The notes under the pieces: model-generated
What the model was told of the DNA's origin: nothing
The model's database searches: none
What the model saw: the letters and a program-made list of their open reading frames with translations, nothing else
Source: Paracoccaceae bacterium
GTDB taxonomy: Bacteria > Pseudomonadota > Alphaproteobacteria > Rhodobacterales > Rhodobacteraceae
Length of the DNA: 49,155 nt
NCBI GenBank assembly: GCA_017510335.1
Contig: JAFWNM010000003.1
Coordinates: forward strand, 1-49,155
Reading direction: 5' to 3'
Shown here: piece after piece, positions 8,213-20,826 of the stretch
Position numbering within the stretch: the stretch's first letter is position 1
Layout of the letters: each line of letters starts with the position of its first letter
Program-made: the position numbers and the translations under genes

Positions 8213-8580
8213 ATGGAAGCACTGACTGCCCTTGTCGTCGGCGTTCTGGTGGCCGCATCGGTCTATCTGATGCTGGCACGCAATTTCATGCGCTTCATGT
8301 TCGGACTGATCTTGTTGTCGAACGCGGCCAATCTGGTGATCTTCGCATCTGGCCGCATGACAAAAGGTGCGCCCGCGCTGGTGCCTTATGGTGCTGATAC
8401 ACCTGTTGGCGTGGTGGGCAATGCCCTGCCGCAAGCGCTGGTTCTGACTGCTATTGTTATTGGCTTTGGCTTGCTGGCCTTCACGCTGGCGCTGGCCTTT
8501 GAAACCTATCGCCGGTTGCGCACCATGGATACGGATAAAATGCGCATTGCCGAACCCAAAGATGCCGACGAGGACATGAA

Positions 8581-8584
<4 letters not shown>
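8213..8584 (+). CDS. mnhC: Mrp/Mnh antiporter subunit C (NuoK-like)
   Basis: 123 residues with three membrane helices, homologous to NuoK of complex I. Typical signatures: MLARNFMRFMFGLILLSNAANLVIF in the second helix area and a third helix TAIVIGFGLLAFTLAL. It starts three bases after mnhB with GAGGAGG upstream, and its end overlaps mnhD by 4 bases (ATGA). Confidence 0.95.
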
Positions 8585-10079
<1,495 letters not shown>

Positions 10080-10083
<4 letters not shown>

Positions 10084-10559
10084 ACGGTTTGCTGATTAAC
10101 CTGCTGCTGGCCTTTGCATGGGCGGCGATGACCGGCTCTTTCGGGTTGGGGACATTGGCGATGGGGGCGGTGCTGGGCTTTTTCGCGCTGTGGCTGTCTG
10201 CCCCGCTGACGGGCATTGACCGGCTGTATTTCCTGCGCAGTTACCGCGTGGTGCGGCTGGCGGTGTATTTCTTCTGGGAATTACTGTTGTCCTCGGTGCG
10301 GGTGGCATGGGATGTCATTCGCCCCTTGCCCCGAAACAAGCCCGCTATCATCGAAATGCCGCTAAGCGTGAAATCCGATATCGAGATTTTGCTGGTCACC
10401 AATCTGATTTCGCTGACGCCGGGCACGCTAAGTGTGGATGTCACGCCAGACCGCAGCACCTTGATGGTGCATGCCATGTTCGCGGATGATCCTGACGCAT
10501 TGGTGGCCGAGCTGAAAAACGGCATGGAACGCATGGTCGCGGAGGTATTTGAGAAATGA
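10080..10559 (+). CDS. mnhE: Mrp/Mnh antiporter subunit E
   Basis: 159 residues, two or three N-terminal helices followed by a soluble C-terminal domain. The MnhE signature VTNLISLTPGTLSVDV is present at about residues 101-116. Overlaps mnhD and mnhF by four bases each. MnhE is specific to Mrp complexes and absent from complex I. Confidence 0.95.
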
Positions 10560-10891
10560 GCGCCGCTGATTTTCTTGATCTGTCAATCCAGATTGGCCTT
10601 GGAATGATCCTGCTAGGGTTGGCTGTGGCCTTCATCCGGCTGGCCATTGGACCGACATTGGCCGACCGCGTGGTGGCGTTGGACATGATGAACATTACCA
10701 TCATCGCGTTTTGCGGTGTCTTTGCGATTGCCATTGACGACCCGTCGCTTCTGGATGTGGCGATTGTGGTGGCATTGGTGGGGTTTCTGGCCACAGTGGC
10801 GCTGGCGCGCTACGCCGAACGCTATTTCGAGCGTGAGAACAAGACCCCCCAAAGTGGTGGTGGCCAAACCAACGGGGACGGACATGATTGA
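10556..10891 (+). CDS. mnhF: Mrp/Mnh antiporter subunit F
   Basis: 111 residues with three helices and the family features RLAIGPTLADRVVALDMMN and IAIDDPSLLDVAIVVALVGF, the latter holding the conserved Asp of MnhF. The C-terminus is a short polar tail rich in Gly, Gln and Asn. Its last eight bases overlap the start of mnhG. Confidence 0.95.
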   Translation: MSAADFLDLSIQIGLGMILLGLAVAFIRLAIGPTLADRVVALDMMNITIIAFCGVFAIAIDDPSLLDVAIVVALVGFLATVALARYAERYFERENKTPQSGGGQTNGDGHD

Positions 10892-11186
10892 TGTTCTGAA
10901 GGGTATTCTTATTCTGGGGGGCGGCGCGTTCGTCCTTATTGCCGCCATTGGAATCGTGCGCCTGCCGGATTTGCTGACGCGGATGCATGCATCCACCAAG
11001 GCGGGCACATTGGGCAGTTTGCTGATTCTGGCTGCGCTGGCTGTCAATATCGGCACTGTGTCGGGCACCAGCAAGGTGTTGGCGACCGTGTTCTTTCTGT
11101 TGCTGACCGCGCCTATTGCCGCGCATATGATCGGGCGCGCCTATGCCAGAACCAGCGCCAAGGCCACTGACACCGACAAGGACTAG
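10884..11186 (+). CDS. mnhG: Mrp/Mnh antiporter subunit G
   Basis: 100 residues, three helices, with the MnhG hallmark IGIVRLPDLLTRMHASTKAGT followed by a hydrophobic C-terminal half. ATG 10884 lies inside the end of mnhF; longer frames upstream translate mnhF out of frame. Last gene of the operon; it converges on the SLC13 gene with only 24 bases between stops and no clear terminator. Confidence 0.93.
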   Translation: MIDVLKGILILGGGAFVLIAAIGIVRLPDLLTRMHASTKAGTLGSLLILAALAVNIGTVSGTSKVLATVFFLLLTAPIAAHMIGRAYARTSAKATDTDKD

Positions 11187-11210
11187 CTGCGCCTGCCCGC
11201 GGTGCGGGGG

Positions 11211-13073
11211 TTACAGCGGCCAGACCCATAGCAGCATGGGCAGGCTGACCGCTGTGACCAGTATTTCCATCGGCAGGCCCAGACGCCAGTAATCGCCGAA
11301 GCGAAAGCCGCCGGGGCCAAGGATCAGCGTGTTGTTCTGGTGCCCGATCGGTGTCAGGAATGCGCAGGACGCCCCGATGGCCACGGCCATCAGGAAGCTG
11401 TCGGGGTTGACCCCCAACGCGCCTGCAATACCAAGGGCAATCGGGCACAGAACCGCCGCAGTGGCCGCGTTGTTCATGACATCGGACAGGAACATTGTGA
11501 CGATCAGCACAACCGCCAGCGCAGCAATCGCGTTGCCCTGTGCGATGGTCTGCACCAGAAACACCGCCAGCATATCGGCCGCGCCTGTGGTCTGCATGGC
11601 GCCTGCCACTGGAATAAGGGCGGCCAACAGCACGATCACCGGCCAGTCAATAGCCGTGTAGACCTGCCGTGGCGGCACTGTGCGCAGCGCCATGGACACC
11701 AGAACCGCCAGCACAAACCCGATAGCCGCCGTCAGCACGCCAAGTGTTACCAGCGCGACCGCGCCCGCCAGAACAGCCCCGGCCAATATGGCCTTGCGTT
11801 TGTCGGGAATGCGCAGGTCGCGTTCACCAAGGGGCACGCAGCCCGTATCATTGATGAATTCGCTCAACACATCAGCGGGGCCTTGCAGCAACAGCAGATC
11901 GCCCGATTTCAGCGCCACCTCGCGCAGGCGTGTGCGGGGCGGGTTGGGGTCGCGCGACACTGCCAGCAGGTTCAGGCCATAGCGCGTGCGCAACCGCATG
12001 TCGCTGGCCGATCTGCCCACAATGCTGGACGCAGGCAGCACCGCCACTTCGCGCAGGACGATCTCGGGGTCGCGGGCGGCGCCCTTGTCGTCGCCAGTAT
12101 CCGTTTCGGGGCCAGTGGCGCTTTTGTCAGGGGCGGGGCTTTCTGAGGGGGGGCTGTCTGTCAGGTCGCCTGCATCGTCAGGGTCGACCTGTTCTTCCAG
12201 CTTCATGTCGAACACGGCCAGCGCTTCGGCAAGGGTGTCAACATCGGCTTCCAGCACCAGAATGTCATCAGGGCGGATGCGCCGCCCGCCATGGGGGGCA
12301 ATCATGCGCACCTCGTTGCGCACAAGGCCCGCAACCTGCGCGCCGCTGTCGTCGATTTCGCGTTCGAACGCGCGCAGCGTCAGGCCCACGGCCTTGCTTT
12401 TTTCGGGCACGCGCACTTCGGAAAAATAGGCCCCGGTTTCAAAGCCCCCTGCGCCGGCGGCCTTGCGCGCGGGCACCAGCCGCCAGCCGATCAGGGCCAC
12501 GAACACCACCCCCAGCACGGCGACAGTAACGCCCACTGGCGCGAAATCGAACATGCCAAACGCGCTGGACCCGGCCTGCGCGCGGAAGCCTGACACAATC
12601 AGGTTGGGGGGCGTGCCCACCAATGTTGTCATTCCCCCCAGAATGGTGCCGAAGGCCAGTGGCATCAGCACTTGCCCGGCCGTCATGTTCAACCGCCCCG
12701 ACAATTGCACTGCAACCGGCATCAACAGGGCCATGGCGCCCACATTATTCATGAAGCCCGACATGGCCGCACCAAGCCCCGTCAGCGCCAGCAAACTGGG
12801 GATGCGCCCAGCATTGCGCGGCAGCACGCTGCGCGCCAGCCAGTCCACAGCGCCGGTATTCTGCAACCCCTGACTTAGGATCAACACACAGGCCACAGTA
12901 ATGACAGCCGGGTGCGCAAACCCCGCAAACGCATCCGCCGCAGGCACCAGTCCCGCCAGCACACAGGCCAGCAGCGCTGTCAGGGCCACCACATCATGGC
13001 GCAGCTTACCCCATAGAAACAGGCCCATGGTCGCGGTCAGAATGGCGAGGATCAGCATCTGGGGGGGTGTCAT
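11211..13073 (-). CDS. SLC13-family (DASS) permease with two RCK_C domains
   Basis: 620 residues. The two membrane halves have the DASS signatures FMNNVGAMALLMPV and TPPNLI in the first and VMNNAATAAVLCPIA and TPIGHQNNTLIL in the second. Between them (about 200-400) lie two TrkA-C/RCK_C-type regulatory domains joined by an acidic Pro/Ser/Asp linker. Such proteins import anions such as sulfate or dicarboxylates, with the soluble domains probably sensing a ligand; the substrate is not readable. ATG 13073 (MTPPQM) is preferred because the first helix follows closely; ATG 13100 would add nine residues. Confidence 0.85.
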   Translation of the reverse strand: MTPPQMLILAILTATMGLFLWGKLRHDVVALTALLACVLAGLVPAADAFAGFAHPAVITVACVLILSQGLQNTGAVDWLARSVLPRNAGRIPSLLALTGLGAAMSGFMNNVGAMALLMPVAVQLSGRLNMTAGQVLMPLAFGTILGGMTTLVGTPPNLIVSGFRAQAGSSAFGMFDFAPVGVTVAVLGVVFVALIGWRLVPARKAAGAGGFETGAYFSEVRVPEKSKAVGLTLRAFEREIDDSGAQVAGLVRNEVRMIAPHGGRRIRPDDILVLEADVDTLAEALAVFDMKLEEQVDPDDAGDLTDSPPSESPAPDKSATGPETDTGDDKGAARDPEIVLREVAVLPASSIVGRSASDMRLRTRYGLNLLAVSRDPNPPRTRLREVALKSGDLLLLQGPADVLSEFINDTGCVPLGERDLRIPDKRKAILAGAVLAGAVALVTLGVLTAAIGFVLAVLVSMALRTVPPRQVYTAIDWPVIVLLAALIPVAGAMQTTGAADMLAVFLVQTIAQGNAIAALAVVLIVTMFLSDVMNNAATAAVLCPIALGIAGALGVNPDSFLMAVAIGASCAFLTPIGHQNNTLILGPGGFRFGDYWRLGLPMEILVTAVSLPMLLWVWPL

Positions 13074-13467
13074 CTGATAGGACCCTGCTTGCAGCCACAT
13101 GCGCCAGACAATCAGGAATGCCAGCAGTATTCAACGCGGATTTGGCGCTAGGGTTCCTTTCGGTGTGTGTTCAGGCGGATGATGTGCCAGCTGTAAGAAC
13201 GCGCCATCGGCGAGCCAGAACGGGAACTGGTTTTGCGTGTTCAAGACGTCAGGGGGCGCAAGCGTCTGGAAGGGCCGCAAGACTTGGCAGACTTTCGCGT
13301 GAAGGACTGGGATGAAGCCTGCGCTGTCGCAAGGCTACGGGATGGCCCGCGGAGTGTGCGGCGGCCTGCGGCCTTTGCTCCGCACCGGGGCATTCCTTCA
13401 ACGTGCCCTTCAGGCCAGAAAGCAGCCAGTCCTTCCATGCCACCTGACCTGATACGGCCAAAAAAAA
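13074..13467. other. non-coding gap between the SLC13 gene and katG
   Basis: No credible gene on either strand. It contains the SLC13 gene's upstream region, repeat copy B (13331-13416) and, at the right edge, the katG terminator. The translations found here are low-complexity shadows. Confidence 0.6.
13331..13416 (-). repeat. dispersed structured 3' element, copy B (5' part only)
   Basis: On the minus strand it shares with copy C the block GGCCTGAAGG..AC.TT..GGAATGCCC and then 31 identical bases from GGTGCGG to CCGCAC (13356-13386 on the plus strand). Similarity fades after the GCGGGCC.TCCCG block, so the 3' half is missing or diverged. It lies 116 bases after the katG stop, beyond katG's terminator, in katG's orientation. 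Confidence 0.7.
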
Positions 13468-13492
13468 CACCCCGCACATGATGTGCGGGGTG
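13460..13492 (-). terminator. intrinsic terminator of katG
   Basis: CACCCCGCACA (13468-13478), loop TGA, TGTGCGGGGTG (13482-13492): a perfect 11-bp stem. Read on the minus strand it is followed by a run of eight Ts (13467 to 13460). It lies 40 bases after the katG stop. Confidence 0.9.
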
Positions 13493-13531
13493 CAAGGGCC
13501 GGCGCAAAACTGCGCCTGCAAGATGTCAGTT

Positions 13532-15724
<2,193 letters not shown>

Positions 15725-15810
15725 TCAGAATTGGCTGTCGGGAAGGGGCGCGGTTTTGTGGATCGCTGAATGGTGTCGATTCCCGTCTATATGATGGGGG
15801 CATAGCATGC

Positions 15811-15871
15811 TGCATTCATAAGTAGAACTTGTATTTTCTTATTGTTTGCATCAGGTAATGTTATGAATGCA
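15811..15871. promoter_or_regulatory. 11-bp inverted repeat upstream of katG
   Basis: TGCATTCATAA (15811-15821) and TTATGAATGCA (15861-15871) are perfect inverted copies separated by 39 AT-rich bases, in the 346-base gap between divergent katG and the ABC gene. The size and the position about 110-170 bases from the katG start fit an operator pair or a looping site. It is not a recognisable OxyR, Fur or PerR consensus. Confidence 0.45.
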
Positions 15872-16001
15872 CGCGCATCCTGACCGCCCCCCGTCTTTCG
15901 GGGCAAAAGTGCCTTGCGCGCGATTTTGGGCGCGCGCGGCGCTGTCGTCAATGCGGCAATAAGGCTACGGGGCCTTTGGGGCTGCGCGCCACTCGCACCA
16001 C

Positions 16002-16015
16002 TTGACGCAGGTCAA
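16002..16015. promoter_or_regulatory. FNR/FixK-like box upstream of the ABC exporter
   Basis: TTGAC-GCAG-GTCAA is a perfect 5-bp inverted repeat with a four-base spacer. It matches the CRP/FNR-family anaerobox TTGAT-N4-ATCAA in 8 of 10 positions and shares the GCAG core with the box at 28820. Its centre lies about 41 bases before the chosen start codon of the ATPase gene. Activation would therefore imply a nearly leaderless transcript; a role as a repressor site is equally possible. Confidence 0.5.
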
Positions 16016-16049
16016 TGACCGCGCATTGCTTTGCCCGCAAGGTGGTCCC

Positions 16050-16775
16050 ATGCACAACACACGCGAACGCCCAATGTCTGTTTTCCGGCTGGTCGATGTG
16101 TCCCGCGTGTTTCGCACGGGCAGCGTTTCGGTGCATGCGCTGCGCGGGGTCACCCTGTCGCTGACCGAAGGCGAGGTTGTGGTGCTGTTGGGGGCGTCAG
16201 GGTCGGGCAAATCCACGTTGCTGAATATTCTGGGCGGGCTGGACCTGCCAACCGGGGGGCAGGTGTTCTTCCGCGACCATGACCTGACCCGCGCGCGCGA
16301 CGCGGAACTGACACGCTTCCGGCGCGACCATGTGGGGTTCGTGTTCCAGTTCTACAATCTGGTGCCCAGCCTGACCGCGCGCGAAAACGTGGCGCTGGTC
16401 ACCGAAATTGCGCGTGACCCGATGACCCCGGAAGATGCACTGGATATGGTCGGGCTGTCGGGGCGGATGGACCATTTCCCGTCCGAACTGTCAGGCGGCG
16501 AGCAACAGCGCGTGGCCATCGCGCGCGCCATCGCCAAGCGCCCCGAAGTGCTGTTATGCGATGAACCCACAGGCGCGCTGGACAGCAAGACCGGCGTGCA
16601 GGTTCTGGAAGCGCTGTGTGCGGTCAACCGTATGCTGGGCACGGCAACTGTGCTGATCACCCATAACGCCGATATCCAGCGCATTGCGCACCGCGTGGTT
16701 GTTCTGGCAGACGGGCAAGTGACGCGCGATCAGGTCAATCCCGACCGCGTATCGCCTGCGCAAGTGTCATGGTAA
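16050..16775 (+). CDS. ABC transporter ATP-binding protein (MacB/LolD type)
   Basis: 241 residues. Walker [10 protein letters not shown] (about 51-59), the Q-loop [13 protein letters not shown], signature [14 protein letters not shown], Walker [16 protein letters not shown] and the H-loop LITHN are complete. This is the MacB/LolD/FtsE subgroup that pairs with FtsX-type permeases. ATG 16050 is preceded by AAGGTGG and is preferred; ATG 16074 (MSVFRL) lacks a ribosome site, and the TTG at 16002 lies inside the FNR-like box. The stop overlaps the start of the permease gene, so the two are coupled. Confidence 0.9.
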   Translation: MHNTRERPMSVFRLVDVSRVFRTGSVSVHALRGVTLSLTEGEVVVLLGASGSGKSTLLNILGGLDLPTGGQVFFRDHDLTRARDAELTRFRRDHVGFVFQFYNLVPSLTARENVALVTEIARDPMTPEDALDMVGLSGRMDHFPSELSGGEQQRVAIARAIAKRPEVLLCDEPTGALDSKTGVQVLEALCAVNRMLGTATVLITHNADIQRIAHRVVVLADGQVTRDQVNPDRVSPAQVSW

Positions 16776-19135
16776 GGGTGCTGGACCGCAAATTGCTGCG
16801 TGATCTGCGCCAGATCTGGGCGCAGACTGTGGCGATTGCCCTTGTTCTGGCCTGCGGGATTATGGTGATGGTGGCGGCCTTCGGCACACAGCGGTCCCTG
16901 GTGGGAACGCAGGCCGCCTATTATGACAGGCACCGCTTTGCCGATCTGTTTGTCGCGGCCACGCGCGCGCCGGTCACGCGACTGGCGGAACTGGCCGCGA
17001 TTGATGGTGTGGCGCAAGTGGACGGGCGCATCGGGTTTCATGCGGTGCTGGATATTGACGGGATGGCGGCGCCCGTCATGGGGCGTGTGCTGTCGCTGGC
17101 CCCCCAGGCAGGGCAGGGGTTGAATGTGCCGCTGCTGCGCCGCGGGCGTTTGCCCGACCCGCTGCAACTGGATGAAGTGGCGCTGAACGAACCCTTCGCG
17201 CAGGCGCATGGGCTGGTGCCGGGCAGCCGGTTTCGCGCCGTGCTTAATGGCCAGCTGCGCGAGTTGCAGGTAACAGGCTGGCTGTTGTCGCCCGAATTCA
17301 TTTACACCATCGCGCCCGGAACCCTGATGCCAGATGACAGCCGCTTCGGGCTGATCTGGGTGAACCCGGCCGCAGCTGCGGCGGTCAAGGATATGGATGG
17401 GGCCGTCAATGAAATTGCGCTGCGTCTGATGCGCGGTGCGGATGCGCGCGCGGTCATCGCGCAGGTCGATCATGTGCTGGACCCTTTCGGCGGGACGGGC
17501 GCACATGGACGGGATCGGCAGGTCAGCCATGCCTTTCTGGACAGCGAACTGACCCAGCTTGATGCGCTGGCGCGCTATCTGCCGCCGGTATTCCTGATTG
17601 TGGCGGCGTTTCTGGTGAATATGGTTCTTGGCCGCCTGATTGCGATGGAGCGCCCCCAGATTGGCCTGATGCGCGCGCTTGGCTATACGCGGCGCGAAAT
17701 CGGGCAGCATTACCTGAAACTTGCCGCCGCAATCGGGGGGCTGGGTGTCCTGATCGGGTGGGGCGGGGGCGTTTTGCTGCGCGAAGGGATGCTGGCGCTG
17801 TATGTGGACTTCTTCCGCTTTCCGTTCCTGATACGCGATCCGGCATTGGGGGCGATGGCGCTGTCGGGGGGGCTTGGGCTTCTGGCGGTTCTTGCAGGGG
17901 CGGCGCGCGCAGTGCTTGCCGCCATGCGCCTGCCCCCCGCTGAAGCCATGTCCCCGCCGGCCCCGCCCAGTTTTGCGCGCGGACGCATTGACCGGATGAT
18001 GGCCGCGCTGCGTTTGCGCCAGACCAGTATGATGATCCTGCGGTCCATCCTGCGCTGGCCAGGGCGCGCGGCCATCACACTGTTGGGGGTGTCCACATCA
18101 GTGGGGGTGCTGGTGGCGTCCTATTTCCTGTTTGACGCGATTGATCTGGTGCGCGACCGGGTGTTTGAACAGGGCAACCGCCAGCATGTGACCCTGACCC
18201 TTGCCACCGACACCCCAGAGGCGGCCTTGCTGGATGCGTGGGCATTGCCCGGGGTGATGGACGTGCAAGGGGCCTATGCGATGCCGGTGCGGTTGGTGAA
18301 CGGCCACCGCAGCCGCCAAAGCGCGCTTGTCGCGCAGTTTGACGGGGGTGTTCTGGCGCAGGTGACCGATGACATGCACGGGGTGGTGCGCCTGCCGGAC
18401 CATGGGCTTGTGCTGCCGGAACTGGTGGCGCGACATCTGGCCGTTTCGGCGGGTGACACCGTGCAGATGGAATTGTTGTCCCCCCCGCGCGAAACCCTGA
18501 CCCTGCCTGTCAGTGCGATTATCCGTCAGGGGTTGGGGGGGGACGCGCATATGTCGGCCCCCGCGCTGTTTGCCGCCATGCGCGCGGCCCCGCGTGTGAA
18601 CCAGATACATCTGCGCGTTGACCCGCTGCAGATGCCCGCCTTGCAAGCACAGATCAAGGCATTGCCCGCTGTGGCCGGGTTTTCGGACTGGACCGAATTG
18701 CGCCGACAATTCGACGCCGCGATGCAGGAAGGGATGCTGACCATGGTGATGATCTACACGCTGATCGGTGTGCTGATTGCCATTGGCGTGGTGTATAATG
18801 CGGCGCGCATTCAGGTGTCGGAACGCAGCCACGAACTGGCCAGCCTGCGCGTTCTGGGGTTCACCCGCACAGAGGTGGGGTTTGTGCTGGTCGGTGAAAT
18901 GATGCTTCTGACACTTGTTGCCCTGCCGCTGGGCTGGGGAATGGGATATGTCTTCGCACAGGGCATGGTGGATGCGGTGTCAACAGATGTGGTGCAACTG
19001 CCCTTCGTGATTTCGCGCAAAACATATGTCATGGCGGCGGTTGTGGTGGGGGTGGCGTCGCTGGCGGCAGTGCTGTTGGTGCGGCGCAGGTTGGACAAGG
19101 TTGATCTGGTCTCTGCGCTGAAGGCACGGACCTGA
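16769..19135 (+). CDS. FtsX-family ABC permease
   Basis: 788 residues, about twice the size of a single FtsX permease. There is an N-terminal helix (residues 19-41), a large periplasmic region, a first FtsX core of three helices around 265-385, then a second repeat beginning near 425 ([21 protein letters not shown]) with its own periplasmic region and a C-terminal FtsX core (650-775). This is the duplicated architecture of lipoprotein or drug exporters. It lies between its ATPase (7-base overlap) and the adaptor gene (17 bases). Confidence 0.9.
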   Translation: MVRVLDRKLLRDLRQIWAQTVAIALVLACGIMVMVAAFGTQRSLVGTQAAYYDRHRFADLFVAATRAPVTRLAELAAIDGVAQVDGRIGFHAVLDIDGMAAPVMGRVLSLAPQAGQGLNVPLLRRGRLPDPLQLDEVALNEPFAQAHGLVPGSRFRAVLNGQLRELQVTGWLLSPEFIYTIAPGTLMPDDSRFGLIWVNPAAAAAVKDMDGAVNEIALRLMRGADARAVIAQVDHVLDPFGGTGAHGRDRQVSHAFLDSELTQLDALARYLPPVFLIVAAFLVNMVLGRLIAMERPQIGLMRALGYTRREIGQHYLKLAAAIGGLGVLIGWGGGVLLREGMLALYVDFFRFPFLIRDPALGAMALSGGLGLLAVLAGAARAVLAAMRLPPAEAMSPPAPPSFARGRIDRMMAALRLRQTSMMILRSILRWPGRAAITLLGVSTSVGVLVASYFLFDAIDLVRDRVFEQGNRQHVTLTLATDTPEAALLDAWALPGVMDVQGAYAMPVRLVNGHRSRQSALVAQFDGGVLAQVTDDMHGVVRLPDHGLVLPELVARHLAVSAGDTVQMELLSPPRETLTLPVSAIIRQGLGGDAHMSAPALFAAMRAAPRVNQIHLRVDPLQMPALQAQIKALPAVAGFSDWTELRRQFDAAMQEGMLTMVMIYTLIGVLIAIGVVYNAARIQVSERSHELASLRVLGFTRTEVGFVLVGEMMLLTLVALPLGWGMGYVFAQGMVDAVSTDVVQLPFVISRKTYVMAAVVVGVASLAAVLLVRRRLDKVDLVSALKART

Positions 19136-19152
19136 CAAGGAAGGAAACGCAT

Positions 19153-20361
19153 ATGTCACGCGCACGCATCGCTTCGGGAACAGCGCTGGCCAGTGGTCTG
19201 GTGGCGGTCATTGTCTGGGCATTGTGGCCCGCCCCTGTGGCGGTCGATATGGGCATTGTCACCCAAGGCCCGATGCAGGTGACCCTTCTGGCTGAAGGGG
19301 TGACGCGGGTGCGCGACCCCTACACCATTACGGCACCCATTTCGGGCGCGACCACCCGCGCGCCGGTCCAGACGGGCGACCGCGTCGAGCAGGGCAAGAC
19401 GGTGGTGGCTGTCATCCAGCCCGCAGACCCCGCCTTGATGGATGCCCGCACCCGCGCGCAGGCCCAGGCCGCCGTGGCCGAGGCGCAGGCCGCCGTTCAA
19501 CTGGCGCAAACCAATGTTGCGCGCGCGTCCTCCAGTCTGGAGCATGCCCAAAGCCAGCTGGAGCGCGGACGCGGGCTTGCGCGCGCCGGCACCATTCCCC
19601 AGCGCATGCTCGAAGATCTGGAACAGGCTGTCAGAACGGCCGAACAGGTGCTGACCAGCGCACAGGCCGAACATGACCTGAGCGAAGCTGCCTTGATGCG
19701 CGCACGCGCCCAGCTTCTGGAACCCGGCCCCAGCTTGTTGCAAAACGGGCAGGCCGGGGAATGCTGTGTGCAGATCATCGCCCCGCTGACGGGCACTGTG
19801 CTGGATGTGCCCGACCGGAACGCGCGGCAGGTCGCGGCGGGCACGCCGTTGCTGAGCATTGGCGATCTGGCCGATCTGGAAATAGAAACCGATCTGTTGT
19901 CATCGGACGCTGTGCGCATCCGGCCTGGCGCATTGGCCAGTGTCGAACGCTGGGGGGGCGATGATGTGTTGCGCGCGCGTGTGCGCCGCGTGGAGCCGGC
20001 AGGGTTTACACGGGTGTCGGCGCTGGGCATTGAGGAACAGCGCGTGCGGGTGCAGATTGATCTGCTGACCCCGCCTGATGCGCGCCAGGGCTTGGGCGAC
20101 CAGTTCCGCGTGATGGTGCGCATTGTGGTTTGGGACGCAGAAAATGTGGTGCAACTGCCCCAAAGCGCCTTGTTCCGCCATGACGGAAACTGGGCCGTGT
20201 TTCGCAACAGCAATGGACGCGCCGAACTTGTGACTGTGACGCTGGGAAGGCGCAATGACCACACCGCCGAGGTGCTTGGTGGCGTGGTGCCCGATGATCA
20301 GGTTGTGGTGTTCCCCGCAAGCGGACTGGAAGACGGGGCGCGCATTACGCCGCGTTCTTGA
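19153..20361 (+). CDS. periplasmic adaptor (HlyD/MacA-type membrane fusion protein)
   Basis: 402 residues: one N-terminal membrane anchor (about 7-25), a split biotinyl-lipoyl domain (TITAPISGATTRAPVQTGD and IIAPLTGTVLDVPDRN), a long alanine/glutamine-rich helical hairpin (about 95-185), a beta-barrel and a membrane-proximal domain. AAGGAAGG precedes the start. With the two genes upstream it would form a MacAB-like tripartite exporter. No outer-membrane channel gene is nearby, so it would borrow a TolC-type partner or release substrate into the periplasm. Confidence 0.88.
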   Translation: MSRARIASGTALASGLVAVIVWALWPAPVAVDMGIVTQGPMQVTLLAEGVTRVRDPYTITAPISGATTRAPVQTGDRVEQGKTVVAVIQPADPALMDARTRAQAQAAVAEAQAAVQLAQTNVARASSSLEHAQSQLERGRGLARAGTIPQRMLEDLEQAVRTAEQVLTSAQAEHDLSEAALMRARAQLLEPGPSLLQNGQAGECCVQIIAPLTGTVLDVPDRNARQVAAGTPLLSIGDLADLEIETDLLSSDAVRIRPGALASVERWGGDDVLRARVRRVEPAGFTRVSALGIEEQRVRVQIDLLTPPDARQGLGDQFRVMVRIVVWDAENVVQLPQSALFRHDGNWAVFRNSNGRAELVTVTLGRRNDHTAEVLGGVVPDDQVVVFPASGLEDGARITPRS

Positions 20362-20826
20362 AGCGGCTGCGCGCCCCGGTCCCGGATGCGCGCCTGAGGG
20401 AACCCACTTGATGCCCGCCGGTATGAATGCTGAAAACCGGTGCCCGCGTCCTGCACCATGCTTGTGGTTTGGTTGGTGGTGGCCTGAAGGGGACATTGGG
20501 GAATGCCCAAGGTGCGGAGCAAAGGCCGCAGGCCGCCGCACCATCGGCGGGCCGTCCCGCGGCCTGCCGATTTCGCCAGTTCCACGCCAAGCCTTTGAAC
20601 TCAGGAGTATGCCGCCTGCATAAATTGCGCCCCTAAAACGTGGGACCGGCAGACCCCGGCCCGCCGCTGGTGCGGGCTTGATCCAAGCTCGAATGTCCGC
20701 TTCAGGTCAAACACACTGCTTCGCCTTGTGCCGGCCACGTCCCCCACAAAACGGCAAAGGGGGCGCGCCAGCCTTTACAGCCGACACGCCCCCCTCGCAA
20801 AGCTACAGGGAAAAAGGGCTGTGCCC
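20362..20826. other. 465-base gap between the adaptor gene and pnp
   Basis: No credible gene. It holds repeat copy C (20481-20690). The remainder is GC-rich with no matched pair of arms and T tract, so no terminator for pnp or the adaptor gene is confidently placed. Confidence 0.6.
20481..20690 (+). repeat. dispersed structured 3' element, copy C (full length)
   Basis: Reference copy. Block 1 GGCCTGAAGG; stem 1 GGTGCGG (20511-20517) with CCGCACC (20536-20542) enclosing AAGGCCGCAGGCC; stem 2 ATCGGCGGGCCG (20543-20554), loop TCCCG, CGGCCTGCCGAT (20560-20571), 11 of 12 paired; TCAGGAGTATGCCGCCTG; then GCCCGC / GCGGGC enclosing a 7-base loop and GATCCAAGC. It begins 120 bases after the adaptor stop, in the sense orientation of that gene. 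Confidence 0.8.

Noticed and set aside
13263-13290. Similarity of TTGGCAGACTTTCGCG here to TTGGCAGATGTTCGCG at about 24947
   Set aside because: Short match with no extension on either side and no shared structure; treated as chance.
16002-16049. TTG 16002 as the start of the ABC ATPase
   Set aside because: It lies inside the FNR-like palindrome, has no ribosome site, and adds 16 residues unlike the family. ATG 16050 has AAGGTGG upstream.
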